From NCBI GenBank assembly GCA_020353515.1, contig CP070695.1:4128221-4189812 (forward strand): a DNA stretch of 61,592 nt. The letters are read 5' to 3'. The position numbers and the translations under genes are program-made. This DNA comes from Candidatus Heimdallarchaeota archaeon (GTDB lineage Archaea; Asgardarchaeota; Heimdallarchaeia; Hodarchaeales; Hodarchaeaceae). This document shows, in pieces, positions 1 through 9,117 of the stretch; the first letter of the stretch is position 1, and the number at the start of each line of letters is the position of its first letter. A model generated the notes under the pieces. The model did no database searches. It saw only the letters and a program-made list of their open reading frames with translations, and was not told the DNA's origin.

Positions 1-1022
1 GAGTTTTGTCATCTGATATTAAAAAACGAGTGTTTTCTTCATATCCTCTTAGTATTATCGATGGATATGATCGAAATGTTACATTCACCAAGGAACCCCA
101 GAGTATCATCAGTATTGCACCCAGTGCCACTGAAGTGATATACGCTGTTGGAGCAGGTGACAAAGTAATAGCGACGGATCCTTACAGTAATTATCCGAGT
201 GAAACTGCTGATTTACCAAAAATAGCTAATTTTCCCACTCTTGATATTGAAGCAATACTCACGTATAATCCTGACGTGGTTTTCGGAGCGGGGATCACAA
301 ATCAAGATGATATTGATCTTTTGGAGGATCAGGGGCTTACAATCTTTATTCTAGCTCCTTTTGATATTAATGATGTCCTAGAGGATATTGAAATCGTAGG
401 CCTTATTACTAACCACGAATCGGAATCAAATCTACTAAAGAGTTCCCTTCAAGAACGCATTGATAGTATCATTCAAAATGTTACTTCTCTCACCTTTAAA
501 CCGAAAATTTACATAGAATTTTCTTCGGATCCCTTTTTGTACACATTTGGAGAAGGGACTTATGGCCATGATTTAGTTGAGCTTGCAGGAGGAATCAATA
601 TTGCAGAAAATGCAACAGGCCTCTATCCACAGATTAATAATGAGTTTGTTATAACTCAAAATCCCGATATAATTCTTTATACAAAAGGCCCATGGACAAC
701 CACAAATGCTACAACTATAGGTGAGAGAATAGGATGGAATACAATTAATGCTGTTAAAAATGGACACATTTATCCCATCAATGAAGATTGGATTTCGCGA
801 GGAGGGCCTCGAATCATAGATGGTTTGGAAGAGATTTATTCTAAAGTCAAACTACTTGCTTCTCCAAGTATGAAAACAAGTACAAGTGAAACTGATTTTG
901 TCAGTAGTACTGGGGAGAGTAGTAGTAGCAATGTAACAGTGGCCTTTGAATGGCCTTTGATTCTCATATTCATCCCTATAACTGTGGTTGTGTTGAGTAA
1001 ACGGCGTTTTTTCTTCCGCTGA
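1..1022 (+). CDS. Periplasmic-type binding protein of a cobalamin/siderophore ABC importer (BtuF-like), 5' end outside window
   Basis: Solute-binding lipo- or membrane-anchored protein that would capture a corrinoid or Fe-siderophore outside the cell and hand it to the permease encoded next. The visible part starts just before the family hallmark 'IISIAPSATEVIYAVGAGDKVIA' region (roughly residues 34-56), followed by the GxxxxxDIEAIL and NPDVVF segments typical of BtuF/FepB. The C-terminus has a Ser/Thr-rich stalk, a single hydrophobic helix and a basic tail (KRRFFFR), so the protein is probably anchored by its C-terminus, a common archaeal arrangement. The frame is open to the left edge, and the TTG at 6 is probably not the true start because no signal peptide is present. 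The permease gene follows after 4 bases, so they form one operon. The substrate is inferred from the family only. Confidence 0.85.
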   Translation, partial: VLSSDIKKRVFSSYPLSIIDGYDRNVTFTKEPQSIISIAPSATEVIYAVGAGDKVIATDPYSNYPSETADLPKIANFPTLDIEAILTYNPDVVFGAGITNQDDIDLLEDQGLTIFILAPFDINDVLEDIEIVGLITNHESESNLLKSSLQERIDSIIQNVTSLTFKPKIYIEFSSDPFLYTFGEGTYGHDLVELAGGINIAENATGLYPQINNEFVITQNPDIILYTKGPWTTTNATTIGERIGWNTINAVKNGHIYPINEDWISRGGPRIIDGLEEIYSKVKLLASPSMKTSTSETDFVSSTGESSSSNVTVAFEWPLILIFIPITVVVLSKRRFFFR

Positions 1023-1026
1023 TAAG

Positions 1027-2205
1027 GTGTCATTAAGAAAAGGGTTGCTAGAGAAAATGTCTAGATTCTTTCAGAGGTTTAGTAATTTACAAAATTCAAA
1101 TGATTTTTACGAATATTATCGTAAGAAGAAGCTTTTCTGGGGATTGTTAATTTTTTTTAGTGTATTGGTCCTCCTGTTAAGTGCATTTATTGCACTCTTG
1201 TTTGGGTCCGCAGGTCCAATCGGTCCAGTAAGCACACGTTTGTTAACGGTTTCAGATGTGATTCAACAAATCACAAAAAATAGCTTCAACCTTATATTAC
1301 AGATGTTTGGATTTTCTGTTCAGGAAGAGAATACCATTAAAAAAGTCATTATATGGGATATCCGCTTACCAAGGGTTATCATGGGTGCCTTAGCTGGGAT
1401 GGCCCTTGCTGTTGCGGGCACTATTATGCAGGCAATTTTTAGAAATCCCATGGCGGATCCTTATATTCTTGGATTGGCTTCTGGGGCTTCTGTTGGTGCA
1501 TCTATAGCTATTATTGCTGGAGGAACGATAGGATTCCTCGCTGGATACACTCTTCCTATTTTTGCTTTTGGTGGGTCACTCCTAACTATAATCTTGGTGT
1601 ATTACATTTCTAATATTCGTGGTCAAGTTAGAGTTGATACTTTATTATTGTCTGGAATTGCTGTAGGCTCATTTATGGCAGCAGTAACCTCTTTTTTAAC
1701 ATATCTCTCTGGACAACATTTAAGACCAATAATTTTCTGGTTAATGGGGGGATTATCATTATCTGAGGGCGATTGGGATTCTGTAGTTATAGCTGCTGTG
1801 GTCATCATCCCGTCGTGCATGATCTGTCTGCTTTTCGCCAGATCCTTGAACTTACTACTACTTGGGGAGGAAACAGCTCAGTATCGGGGATTAAACGTCC
1901 AAAAATTTCAGAAAATATTACTAGTGTTAGCATCCTTGATCACTGGGGTTGCAGTCGCGTTTACTGGAGTGATAGGCTTTGTTGGATTAATTATACCTCA
2001 TTTAATCCGATTAATTTCAGGGCCTGATCACAGGATCTTACTCCCTACCTCTTGTTTGATTGGAGGTAGTTTTTTGATTATTGCTGATGTCGTTGCAAAG
2101 ACTATCATTTACCCCACTGAACTCCCAGTTGGAATTATTACAGCTCTTTGCGGCACTCCGTTCTTCCTGTACCTCTTAAGGAAACAAAAGAAGATAGGAT
2201 TTTAA
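1027..2205 (+). CDS. FecCD/BtuC-family ABC transporter permease
   Basis: Membrane permease of the corrinoid/iron-siderophore importer family, 392 residues, a little longer than the usual 330-350 because of an N-terminal cytosolic extension. About ten hydrophobic segments are visible. Family signatures are RLPRVIMGALAGMALAVAG near residue 112, RNPMADPYILGLASG near 139, and GFVGLIIPHLIRLI near 320, the last being the coupling region that touches the ATPase. The start is GTG at 1027, 4 bases after the binding-protein stop. The ATPase gene follows 13 bases downstream, giving a complete binding protein-permease-ATPase operon. The permease would work as a homodimer. Confidence 0.93.
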   Translation: MSLRKGLLEKMSRFFQRFSNLQNSNDFYEYYRKKKLFWGLLIFFSVLVLLLSAFIALLFGSAGPIGPVSTRLLTVSDVIQQITKNSFNLILQMFGFSVQEENTIKKVIIWDIRLPRVIMGALAGMALAVAGTIMQAIFRNPMADPYILGLASGASVGASIAIIAGGTIGFLAGYTLPIFAFGGSLLTIILVYYISNIRGQVRVDTLLLSGIAVGSFMAAVTSFLTYLSGQHLRPIIFWLMGGLSLSEGDWDSVVIAAVVIIPSCMICLLFARSLNLLLLGEETAQYRGLNVQKFQKILLVLASLITGVAVAFTGVIGFVGLIIPHLIRLISGPDHRILLPTSCLIGGSFLIIADVVAKTIIYPTELPVGIITALCGTPFFLYLLRKQKKIGF

Positions 2206-2218
2206 AATAGGTGAAAAA

Positions 2219-3013
2219 ATGGATTTAAAAGTTGAAAATCTGTCGTTCAGTTATGACAACGTTGTTGTTCTTAATAAGGTGACCTTTGAGGCAAAACAAG
2301 GGAGAATAACTGGTATTATCGGTCCAAACGGGTCAGGAAAGACCACATTATTACGTTGTATTGCAAATTTCTTGAAACATGATCAAGGAGCCGTTTTTTT
2401 TGACGATAAAGACATTCGTTTGCTGAAAAACAAAGAAATTGCTAAATTTCTTTCAGTTGTTCCTCAACTCACTAACCTAACAACAGGTTTCACAGTTTTT
2501 GAGACTATTCTGATGGGAAGATACCCACATCTAGGATTACTGCAACGTGAATCAAAGGAAGATTATGAAATAGTAAATTCCACACTAGAACGGGTTGGGA
2601 TATCTCACTTGGCCAAGAGGGATGTTGGTGAGCTTAGTGGTGGGGAAAAACAACTCGTAACAATCGCACTAGCTTTAGCCCAAGAACCACAGATTCTCTG
2701 TCTTGATGAACCAACGCTTCATCTTGATATCAACATGCAGTACATGATTATGGATTTGTGTAAAGAAACGAGTCGTGACAAGCAAATTGTTGTGATTGTT
2801 GTACTTCATGACCTTGCTCTAGCGGCACAGTACTGTGATGATCTTCTTATCCTGAAGAATGGTAAGGTAAAGGCTATGGGGTCACCCGATGAAGTAATTG
2901 TTGAAAAATTCATTTTAGATACCTATGGAGTAGAGGTAATAGTTGGACAGGATGAAATATCCGGAATGAAATATATCCTGCCCAATATCGGTTCTAAAAC
3001 AACAATAACTTGA
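2219..3013 (+). CDS. ABC transporter ATPase, FecE/BtuD type
   Basis: ATP-hydrolysing subunit of the same importer, 264 residues. Visible motifs: Walker A GPNGSGKTT (about residues 36-44), Q-loop VPQL, signature LSGGEKQ (about 139), Walker B ILCLDEPT and H-switch VLHD. A purine-rich GGTGAAAA precedes the ATG closely. It ends the three-gene operon. The helical domain segment FETILMGRYPHL is typical of the iron/B12 class and not of the MacB or phosphonate classes. The family assignment is secure; the choice between cobalamin and siderophore cannot be made from this subunit. Confidence 0.93.
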   Translation: MDLKVENLSFSYDNVVVLNKVTFEAKQGRITGIIGPNGSGKTTLLRCIANFLKHDQGAVFFDDKDIRLLKNKEIAKFLSVVPQLTNLTTGFTVFETILMGRYPHLGLLQRESKEDYEIVNSTLERVGISHLAKRDVGELSGGEKQLVTIALALAQEPQILCLDEPTLHLDINMQYMIMDLCKETSRDKQIVVIVVLHDLALAAQYCDDLLILKNGKVKAMGSPDEVIVEKFILDTYGVEVIVGQDEISGMKYILPNIGSKTTIT

Positions 3014-3066
3014 TAAATTAACACACTTAGAAAAATTCTTCATCAAAGAGATCTGGACATCCTCAT

Positions 3067-3975
3067 ATGAGTAATGTGTTCCCAATCATTTTTTCTATAG
3101 TAATTCTTTTTATTCTTGGAATTTTACTTAAATCTACAACCCTTTTGAAACGAGATGATGCAGATGTCCTTTTAAAAATAGTTTTTTACATCTCGTTGCC
3201 AGCATTGATTTTGAATACTATCCCAACAGTAGATATCAATTTAACTTTCTTTTTTTTGCCGATACTCTCTTCTATAATAATTATTATTACTTTTCTAGTT
3301 TCTAGTTTGGTAGTTAATTACCAAAATTTTGAGGAAAAGACCAAAGGAGTTTTTATAATTGGTACAATGATAATGAATTTAGGATTTAATGTTCCATTTG
3401 TTCTGGGAGCTTATGGTGTTGAGGGATTTGCCCGCGCAACTTTTTTTGATATAGGTAATATAACCTTAACTTTGTCTTTAACTTATTTTATTGCTCAAAA
3501 GCATGGTTCGCTTGAGGGTGAGGAGAAAATTAAATTTCTGAACAAGAAATTGATCACATCACCGCCTTTAATCGCTCTTATTATTGGTTTAATACTCAAT
3601 TTTACTGGAGTTTCTCTTGATTTCAATATTACTTATCTCTTAGACCTTTTAAGTGGATTATTGACACCACTCCTTATCTTGTCAATAGGTATATATTTCA
3701 ATCCGACATTAGAAAATATTTTTCCCGTTACTCAAGTAATTCTCATTAGGATGGGATTAGGATTAACTCTGGGGGTTGTTTTCGCTCTTTTACTAGGATT
3801 AGATGATCTTTCGAGTAAAATCATAATAATTAGTTCTGCAGCTCCAGTTGGTTTCAATACATTAACTTATGCCGCCCTTGAAGACTTGGATAAGGAGTTT
3901 GCAGCTAACATACTCTCAATTGGTATTCCCCTAGGGATTGTGACAATTTCTTTATTGTTAATAATTCTTGGGTAA
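3067..3975 (+). CDS. AEC family transporter (auxin efflux carrier-like permease)
   Basis: Integral membrane protein of 302 residues with about ten hydrophobic segments in two halves separated by a cytosolic loop (around KHGSLEGEEKIKF, residues 140-155). Pattern and length match the AEC/PIN-like membrane transport family, which moves small organic anions such as malate or auxin-like acids in other organisms. Typical features are an NTIPT segment after the second helix and the conserved C-terminal APVGFNTLTYAA stretch. It stands 53 bases after the ABC importer and is probably transcribed separately or as a weakly coupled fourth gene. The substrate is unknown. Confidence 0.8.
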   Translation: MSNVFPIIFSIVILFILGILLKSTTLLKRDDADVLLKIVFYISLPALILNTIPTVDINLTFFFLPILSSIIIIITFLVSSLVVNYQNFEEKTKGVFIIGTMIMNLGFNVPFVLGAYGVEGFARATFFDIGNITLTLSLTYFIAQKHGSLEGEEKIKFLNKKLITSPPLIALIIGLILNFTGVSLDFNITYLLDLLSGLLTPLLILSIGIYFNPTLENIFPVTQVILIRMGLGLTLGVVFALLLGLDDLSSKIIIISSAAPVGFNTLTYAALEDLDKEFAANILSIGIPLGIVTISLLLIILG

Positions 3976-4126
3976 GGAATTTTTCCACTTCAGGTAACTT
4001 ATTTTATCCATTGTTGTTGTTAATTCAGTTGAGGGATATACCATTACATCAACAATACCCCCCAGTATTCGGAAAATTCTTGATTCAGGCCGGGGAGAGG
4101 TAGCTCAATTAGAACGACAATACCAT

Positions 4127-4399
4127 TTGTGGGTACTCATCACAGTTTTAGCTGTAACTGCCGGCGTTCTTATGATAGGTGTTTCAATCATCTTTTTTTT
4201 GCTTGAAACAGATGAAGATCTTTCTGTTGTTCGTCTAATAATCGGATTAGCAGCAGGAGCTGACTTCATTGTATCTTATTTTGTATTTCAAGAAACAATA
4301 GCTCGGAGACGGTATCTTTTAGAAGTACAGAAAATGATGCTCCAGGGGTTATCGTTTTTAGATTCAGTCCGACGGGGTTTTCGTGATCTATTTGGATAA
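4127..4399 (+). CDS. Small two-helix membrane protein of unknown function, start uncertain
   Basis: Not recognised. From the TTG at 4127 the 90 residues form two hydrophobic helices (about 2-26 and 32-52) followed by an amphipathic basic tail ending RRGFRDLFG. The same frame is open from 3998 and reads sensibly upstream (IPPSIRKILDSGRGEVAQLERQ just before the first helix), but contains no ATG, GTG or TTG before 4127. The protein could therefore start at a rare codon further up, be a decayed longer gene, or really begin at 4127, which has no clear ribosome binding site. Confidence 0.5.
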   Translation: MWVLITVLAVTAGVLMIGVSIIFFLLETDEDLSVVRLIIGLAAGADFIVSYFVFQETIARRRYLLEVQKMMLQGLSFLDSVRRGFRDLFG

Positions 4400-4579
4400 C
4401 AGGGTAATGAGCTTAGTTCTAGGCAAAACTGGTTGTTAAAAGCTTTTAAGTCAGGATTTTTGAATATTTGAGTGAATCAAGGAAAGAAGTATTCCTCTAT
4501 ACTTAAAAGATATCATTAAGACCTTAAGCTTAATCTACTTTATTCAACAAATACTACCAAATTGAAGAGGAAATTGGAA

Positions 4580-4984
4580 ATGCCAGAAGTTTCAATACCA
4601 GGGATGGCTTTTAAGGCCAGCTTGACAAAAAAGAGTGGAAGCAATGTTGTTGAGCTCATATTTCGGGGTGATACCATAACAACAGTTGATGTTTCCGGAA
4701 ATTTAACAGAAGCATCTATTCGCAGTGCACTCAAACAAGCGTGCGTTGAATCTGATGTTGAGCATCAAATAACTGAAGCAACATTAAGTCAAGTGGCGGG
4801 AAATTTGTATAAACTAGCAGGAATTGGAGAAGGAAAAACCCTAATACCCCAAGAATTTGAGCTAGGTGGAGAGGCGACGGAATTAGATCGGAAATTAGCT
4901 ATTATCATCACCTCACTCCAGAAACTCCACAAACGCTTGGATAAAATAGAAACGATGCTTGAGCTCACTCCAGAACAAGAATAA
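4580..4984 (+). CDS. Hypothetical protein with C-terminal coiled coil
   Basis: Not recognised. The ATG at 4580 is preferred over the TTG at 4562 because a purine-rich AGAGG lies about ten bases upstream. The product is 134 residues, soluble and acidic. Its first 60 residues look like a small beta-rich domain (FKASLTKKSG, VVELIFRGDTITTVDVSG), the middle is helical, and the last 35 residues (LDRKLAIIITSLQKLHKRLDKIETML) form a probable coiled coil for oligomerisation. It lies alone between the small membrane protein and tRNA-Tyr. The codon pattern and clear domain structure support a real gene. Confidence 0.6.
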   Translation: MPEVSIPGMAFKASLTKKSGSNVVELIFRGDTITTVDVSGNLTEASIRSALKQACVESDVEHQITEATLSQVAGNLYKLAGIGEGKTLIPQEFELGGEATELDRKLAIIITSLQKLHKRLDKIETMLELTPEQE

Positions 4985-5014
4985 TCTTCAAAGATATGAT
5001 TGGGAAAATAGAAG

Positions 5015-5148
5015 TCCCTTGGCCGTGATTTGAACACGGGACAACTCGGTATCTGCTAAACCCCAACTAACGACCTTTTCATCGTATCATCCAAGGTGTG
5101 GCATTTGCGCCTACAGCCGAGGGCTCTTCCAAGCTGAGCTACCAAGGG
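5015..5148 (-). tRNA. tRNA-Tyr(GTA) with a 60-nt intron
   Basis: Read on the minus strand, the mature tRNA folds completely. Acceptor CCCTTGG pairs with CCAAGGG with discriminator A73; D-stem GCTC/GAGC; anticodon stem CTCGG/CCGAG; five-base variable loop; T-stem CCGTG/CACGG around TTCAAAT. The anticodon loop is CT-GTA-G|A, giving anticodon GTA (Tyr). The C1:G72 pair and A73 are the archaeal tyrosine identity elements. The intron occupies plus-strand 5051-5110 and sits after position 37, the canonical archaeal site cut by the splicing endonuclease. CCA is not encoded. Confidence 0.93.
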
Positions 5149-5378
5149 AGTGAATAGTAATAATTCATTAAAAACCAATATTATTTGGTTTTTGTAGTTT
5201 TTTTTTCAAAAACTTACATGAAGATCGAATTACTAATCTTTTTATATTCATTGTGATCATTTTGATTGAAAGTTATCCTATAATGAAGGCAATTTTCTTG
5301 TATTCGCCAGATATTTCTTATAAATGAAGCCTTAAACCAAAGGTACATAAGTACTGATTATTGAGGTATTCTATCTTC

Positions 5379-6644
5379 ATGCAAGAATCTCCCAGTAAAT
5401 GTATAGTTCTGTTATATTGGGATAAAACAACTTGGTATGCACTAGGGGCCTTAACTTCGAGTCTTCAAAAGCACAGTCTTCCTTATGAGATAATTAGGGG
5501 AGATCCGCTCCCCCAAATTCGCACAAAATTAGATCAGGGACTTCACGTAATATATGGAGAATCATCTCGAATTACGACCATAGATTCGCTAAAGGGACGA
5601 TTACAACTAATTAACAACCAGATTTCTTCACCAAATTTGCTGCTAGTCATTGGTGGTCCTCATGCTTCGGGAGCCCCTGAAAAAATATTAAAAATGGGAG
5701 CAGATTATGTTGTAATAGGTGAGGGAGAGGCTACATTTCCTGAACTAATACAAACATGGATAAATAATAAATTTCGATATGAAAGATTACACTCTTTACC
5801 TGGAATAGCATTTCGTGATATTTCTGGAAAATTCATTCAATCTCCCCCTCGACCTCGGATTATTCTTGATGAATATTGCCCTTACTCTGACAACAAAGAT
5901 TTTGCCTTGCATCCCCCCATAGAGCTAATGCGGGGTTGTTCCTTTCGTTGTCGCTTTTGTCAAGTTCCCTATATATATGGGAATCCCCGATTTCGATCCA
6001 TTGAAACTATCACAAAGATTGTAGAGCATTACGTTCAATATTTCAAACCTTTGAAAACGAGTGTTGATATTCGCTTTATTGCCCCCAATTCACTTGGCTA
6101 TATGGAGAAGAAAAGAGGGCAACCAAACTATGAAGCGTTAACTAAGCTCTTGAGGCGACTTACACAATATGAGATTCGGCTATTTTTTGGGACATTTCCT
6201 TCAGAGATACGACCAGAGTATATAACAGACAAAATTCTATCGCTTTTTGATATGATCGCTAATCAGCAATTCTCTGTTGGATTTCAAAGTGGTTCTGATC
6301 GTGTTCTCAAAGAAATGCGTAGAGGCCATTCTGTTGCAGATGGGCTACAGGCGTATGATTTAATGGTTTCCCAAGGGTTTACCCCAGTATTTGATTTCTT
6401 ACTTGGAGTTCCCTCCGAAACAAAAGCTGAACAGTGGCAAACACTCTCATTGATCCGTGAGTTAGGTAAAAAAGCTCAAACACGACTTCACTATTTTATG
6501 CCCCTTCCTGGGACTCCTTGGAAAAATAGTTCACCGGCGCTTTTAAGTCCAGAAATCCAATCAGAAATAGGGAGATTAGCTAAATCAAAAATCATAATGG
6601 GAGCATTCGCTAAACAATTTCAAATCGCATTTAAGGACAAATAG
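5379..6644 (+). CDS. B12-binding domain radical SAM protein (MJ_1487-like)
   Basis: Radical SAM enzyme with an N-terminal cobalamin-binding-type Rossmann domain (residues about 1-140; VIGGPHASGAPEKILKMGADYVVIGEGE is the typical segment) followed by the radical SAM barrel. The 4Fe-4S motif is GCSFRCRFC (CxxxCxxC), here near residue 190. The architecture matches the archaeal MJ_1487-type family, whose substrate is not known. ATG 5379 is preferred over TTG 5361 because GAGG at 5363 can serve as its ribosome binding site and nothing similar precedes the TTG. Single-gene unit; no neighbour suggests a pathway. Confidence 0.85.
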   Translation: MQESPSKCIVLLYWDKTTWYALGALTSSLQKHSLPYEIIRGDPLPQIRTKLDQGLHVIYGESSRITTIDSLKGRLQLINNQISSPNLLLVIGGPHASGAPEKILKMGADYVVIGEGEATFPELIQTWINNKFRYERLHSLPGIAFRDISGKFIQSPPRPRIILDEYCPYSDNKDFALHPPIELMRGCSFRCRFCQVPYIYGNPRFRSIETITKIVEHYVQYFKPLKTSVDIRFIAPNSLGYMEKKRGQPNYEALTKLLRRLTQYEIRLFFGTFPSEIRPEYITDKILSLFDMIANQQFSVGFQSGSDRVLKEMRRGHSVADGLQAYDLMVSQGFTPVFDFLLGVPSETKAEQWQTLSLIRELGKKAQTRLHYFMPLPGTPWKNSSPALLSPEIQSEIGRLAKSKIIMGAFAKQFQIAFKDK

Positions 6645-6757
6645 TGTTTTCCAAATTTTTAGAAAATTTGTTGATCAAAACAGAATTAAGAAAAGTTTAT
6701 TATATTCTGAGGCTGGTTTTTCAATACTATTCATTGAAATAATTGGTGTTGATTACA

Positions 6758-7054
6758 ATGGAAGCACGAGACGTAATAGTAGTACTTCTGACAATCTTAA
6801 TCATGATCGCGATCATAGGTGCAATTGGAGCACTAATTTATCACGTTGTCAATTATGATCTTCCAGTATATATGACTCAAGAAGGTAGTTTTAATGGTAC
6901 TGTAGTGGAAGAAGTAGTTTATAGTGAGGAATACGTAGGTAAAAGGGACACTAACCTGTTTCTTCAGATCCTTGCTTTATTGCTCTTATCTATATCCATC
7001 TTTTACGCTGGTTTACTGAACTATCTAAAAAAACCAGCTCAGATAAACCGTTAG
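6758..7054 (+). CDS. Small membrane protein, two transmembrane helices
   Basis: Not recognised. From ATG 6758 the 98 residues comprise an N-terminal helix (IVVLLTILIMIAIIGAIGALIY), a polar extracytoplasmic or cytoplasmic loop of about 40 residues (YDLPVYMTQEGSFNGTVVEE onwards), a second helix (FLQILALLLLSISIFYAGLL) and a short basic tail. An upstream in-frame TTG at 6743 would add five residues; GGTG at 6745 is a plausible ribosome binding site for the ATG. It lies 42 bases before the DNA ligase gene without a functional link that I can see. Confidence 0.6.
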   Translation: MEARDVIVVLLTILIMIAIIGAIGALIYHVVNYDLPVYMTQEGSFNGTVVEEVVYSEEYVGKRDTNLFLQILALLLLSISIFYAGLLNYLKKPAQINR

Positions 7055-7096
7055 CCTTAGAGGACGATTGAACTGGAATTCAAAGCCTTCTGTCAT

Positions 7097-8779
7097 ATGA
7101 TGGAGAAAGTTGACTCAACTAGAAAAAAGAATGAAAAAGTAGCAATATTTGCATCGTTCTTACAACGATTGTCAGAAAGAGAATTACCTCTTGTTTGTTA
7201 CTATGCCACAGGTCAACCATTTTCAGAAACTTCAGGGAAAAAAGTTCAATTCGGTTGGAGTTCTTTTACGAACGTTGTACATCAATTGACCAACCGTACA
7301 AACGCGGATCTTCGCGGTTTTTATCGGGAAAATGCGGATTTCGGTAGTTTAATAGAGTTCGCTTTAGTAAAACGAAAACCCCAACCAAAGGCTCTTGAGA
7401 CATATTTTGGACAGGCTGACAAAACAGAACTTACAATTGAAGGGATCAATGAGTATCTCACGAATATCGCCTCGTATAAAGGAAAAGGGTCACTAAAAGC
7501 CAAGAAAAACCAATTGCTGCAATTATTACGACATTCTTCCCCTTTAGAAGCCAAATATATTGCTAGAATCATTACATCTGATACAAGAACGGGTTTCAGA
7601 GGGGGATTGTTACTAGATGCGATCGCGTCGGCCTTTGGCCGAAAAAATAAAACCGTAAGATATGCATATATGGTTCTTAGTGACGTTGGAGAAGTGGCTC
7701 TAGTAGCTAAAGATCACAAAATTGATTTGTTGGCAATTAAGCCACGGATATTTCAACCCCTGCGTTCAATGTTAGCCACAAAAGCTGAATCGATAGAAGA
7801 CGCTTTAAATACCTATAAAAATTTAATTTGTGAACCGAAAATCGATGGTTTCCGTGCACAGTTTCATATTGGCAGAAAAGAGTGTAGACTCTATTCACGA
7901 AACCTTGAAGACGTTACTCATGCTTTTCCTGAAATCTTAACTTCACTTCCCGAACGTCTTAGAAAGGAATTAGCTCCTTCTATTCTTGATGGAGAAGTTG
8001 TTGCCCTTGTCGATGGAAGACCTGTATTTTTTCAAGACCTCTTAACACGTATTCAAAGAAAACGAGATATCCAGATTTCGGTAGAATCCACCCCCTGCTA
8101 TTATTATGTCTTTGATATCTTATTTCATCATGATAAATCTCTTTTAAACTCTCCTTTAAAAGCTAGAAAAGCACTCTTACAAACCTTGATTCCAGATTTA
8201 CCCCATATTATCAAAATGGAGTATTATGTGTTAGAAAAAGACGTAGATATCCAAACTCAACTTCAAAAAGCCATACAGAATGGTTCGGAGGGATTAATGC
8301 TCAAAGATCCCACTTCAAATTATCAAGCTGGAAAACGGGGTAAAGGGTGGTTGAAGCTGAAAGTTACCTTACCCACGCTTGACCTAGCTATTGTCGGAGC
8401 AGAGTGGGGGCATGGTAGACGAACTGGGTGGTTATCGAATTATCATCTAGCTGCAAAAGATCGACAAGAATTTGAGGTGATTGGTAAAACTTTCAAAGGA
8501 CTAACTGATACTGAATTCGGTCAATTAACTGAACAGCTCCAGGAGTTGGAAATAGCAAAAGAACCATATGGAATAAGTGTACAACCAAAAATAGTTGTAG
8601 AGGTTGAATTTGATAATATCCAAGAATCATCGAAGTATCCATCAGGGATGGCATTACGTTTCGCAAGAATTAAGAGAATACGCAATGACAAAAACGTTGA
8701 TGAAGTAGACACCATCGAAACAGTTAGAAAGCTATATCAAGAGCAATTACAGCGTCAGAAACGTGCAGATAAAACGTGA
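7097..8779 (+). CDS. lig: ATP-dependent DNA ligase
   Basis: Seals nicks during replication and repair, using ATP to form a ligase-AMP intermediate. 560 residues, the usual length of archaeal ligase I. The N-terminal DNA-binding domain spans about residues 1-220 (TRTGFRGGLLLDAIASAF is typical). The nucleotidyltransferase domain carries motif I EPKIDG with the adenylated lysine at about K248, motif IIIa-type LDGEVVAL, motif IV EGLMLKDP and motif V WLKLK. The C-terminal OB domain follows (VVEVEFDNIQES). Two consecutive ATG codons begin the frame. The next gene overlaps its stop by four bases, so the two are probably translated together. Confidence 0.97.
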   Translation: MMEKVDSTRKKNEKVAIFASFLQRLSERELPLVCYYATGQPFSETSGKKVQFGWSSFTNVVHQLTNRTNADLRGFYRENADFGSLIEFALVKRKPQPKALETYFGQADKTELTIEGINEYLTNIASYKGKGSLKAKKNQLLQLLRHSSPLEAKYIARIITSDTRTGFRGGLLLDAIASAFGRKNKTVRYAYMVLSDVGEVALVAKDHKIDLLAIKPRIFQPLRSMLATKAESIEDALNTYKNLICEPKIDGFRAQFHIGRKECRLYSRNLEDVTHAFPEILTSLPERLRKELAPSILDGEVVALVDGRPVFFQDLLTRIQRKRDIQISVESTPCYYYVFDILFHHDKSLLNSPLKARKALLQTLIPDLPHIIKMEYYVLEKDVDIQTQLQKAIQNGSEGLMLKDPTSNYQAGKRGKGWLKLKVTLPTLDLAIVGAEWGHGRRTGWLSNYHLAAKDRQEFEVIGKTFKGLTDTEFGQLTEQLQELEIAKEPYGISVQPKIVVEVEFDNIQESSKYPSGMALRFARIKRIRNDKNVDEVDTIETVRKLYQEQLQRQKRADKT

Positions 8780-9096
8780 AATTGTTTATGACAAAGAAAA
8801 GGAGTAAGAAACATAAAAACGGTCATGCATGCATCAATCATCCTAACAGCTTTGACACCAAAGAATGTGAGCGATGTCACGAGCATTTTTGTGAGGAATG
8901 CTTCATAGAGGACTGGTCCGTGAACTTTTTTCAACAATTCATTGGTCAGAAAAGGGACTTTGTCCAAAAAATATATTGTAAACCATGTTACAAACGGGTC
9001 AGCCGAATTCGTGTGATTGCATACTCAGGATTATTATTGCTGTTTGGTGGACCCATTATCTTATTGATCATCTTAAACATTTTTTTCAGACCATAA
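8776..9096 (+). CDS. B-box-like zinc-binding protein with C-terminal membrane helix
   Basis: A 106-residue protein starting at GTG 8776, which overlaps the ligase stop in a GTGA junction. Cys/His residues are arranged as C-x2-H ... C-x2-C-x2-H-x2-C-x2-C and a later C-x2-C (CINHP, CERCHEHFCEEC, CKPC), resembling the small B-box-like zinc fingers common in archaeal membrane proteins. A hydrophobic helix of about 23 residues closes the protein (VIAYSGLLLLFGGPIILLII), so the zinc module would sit at the membrane surface. The role is unknown. Coupling to the ligase may be only genomic. Confidence 0.75.
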   Translation: MKLFMTKKRSKKHKNGHACINHPNSFDTKECERCHEHFCEECFIEDWSVNFFQQFIGQKRDFVQKIYCKPCYKRVSRIRVIAYSGLLLLFGGPIILLIILNIFFRP

Positions 9097-9117
9097 TGAT
9101 GACTACTCTAATTATGG

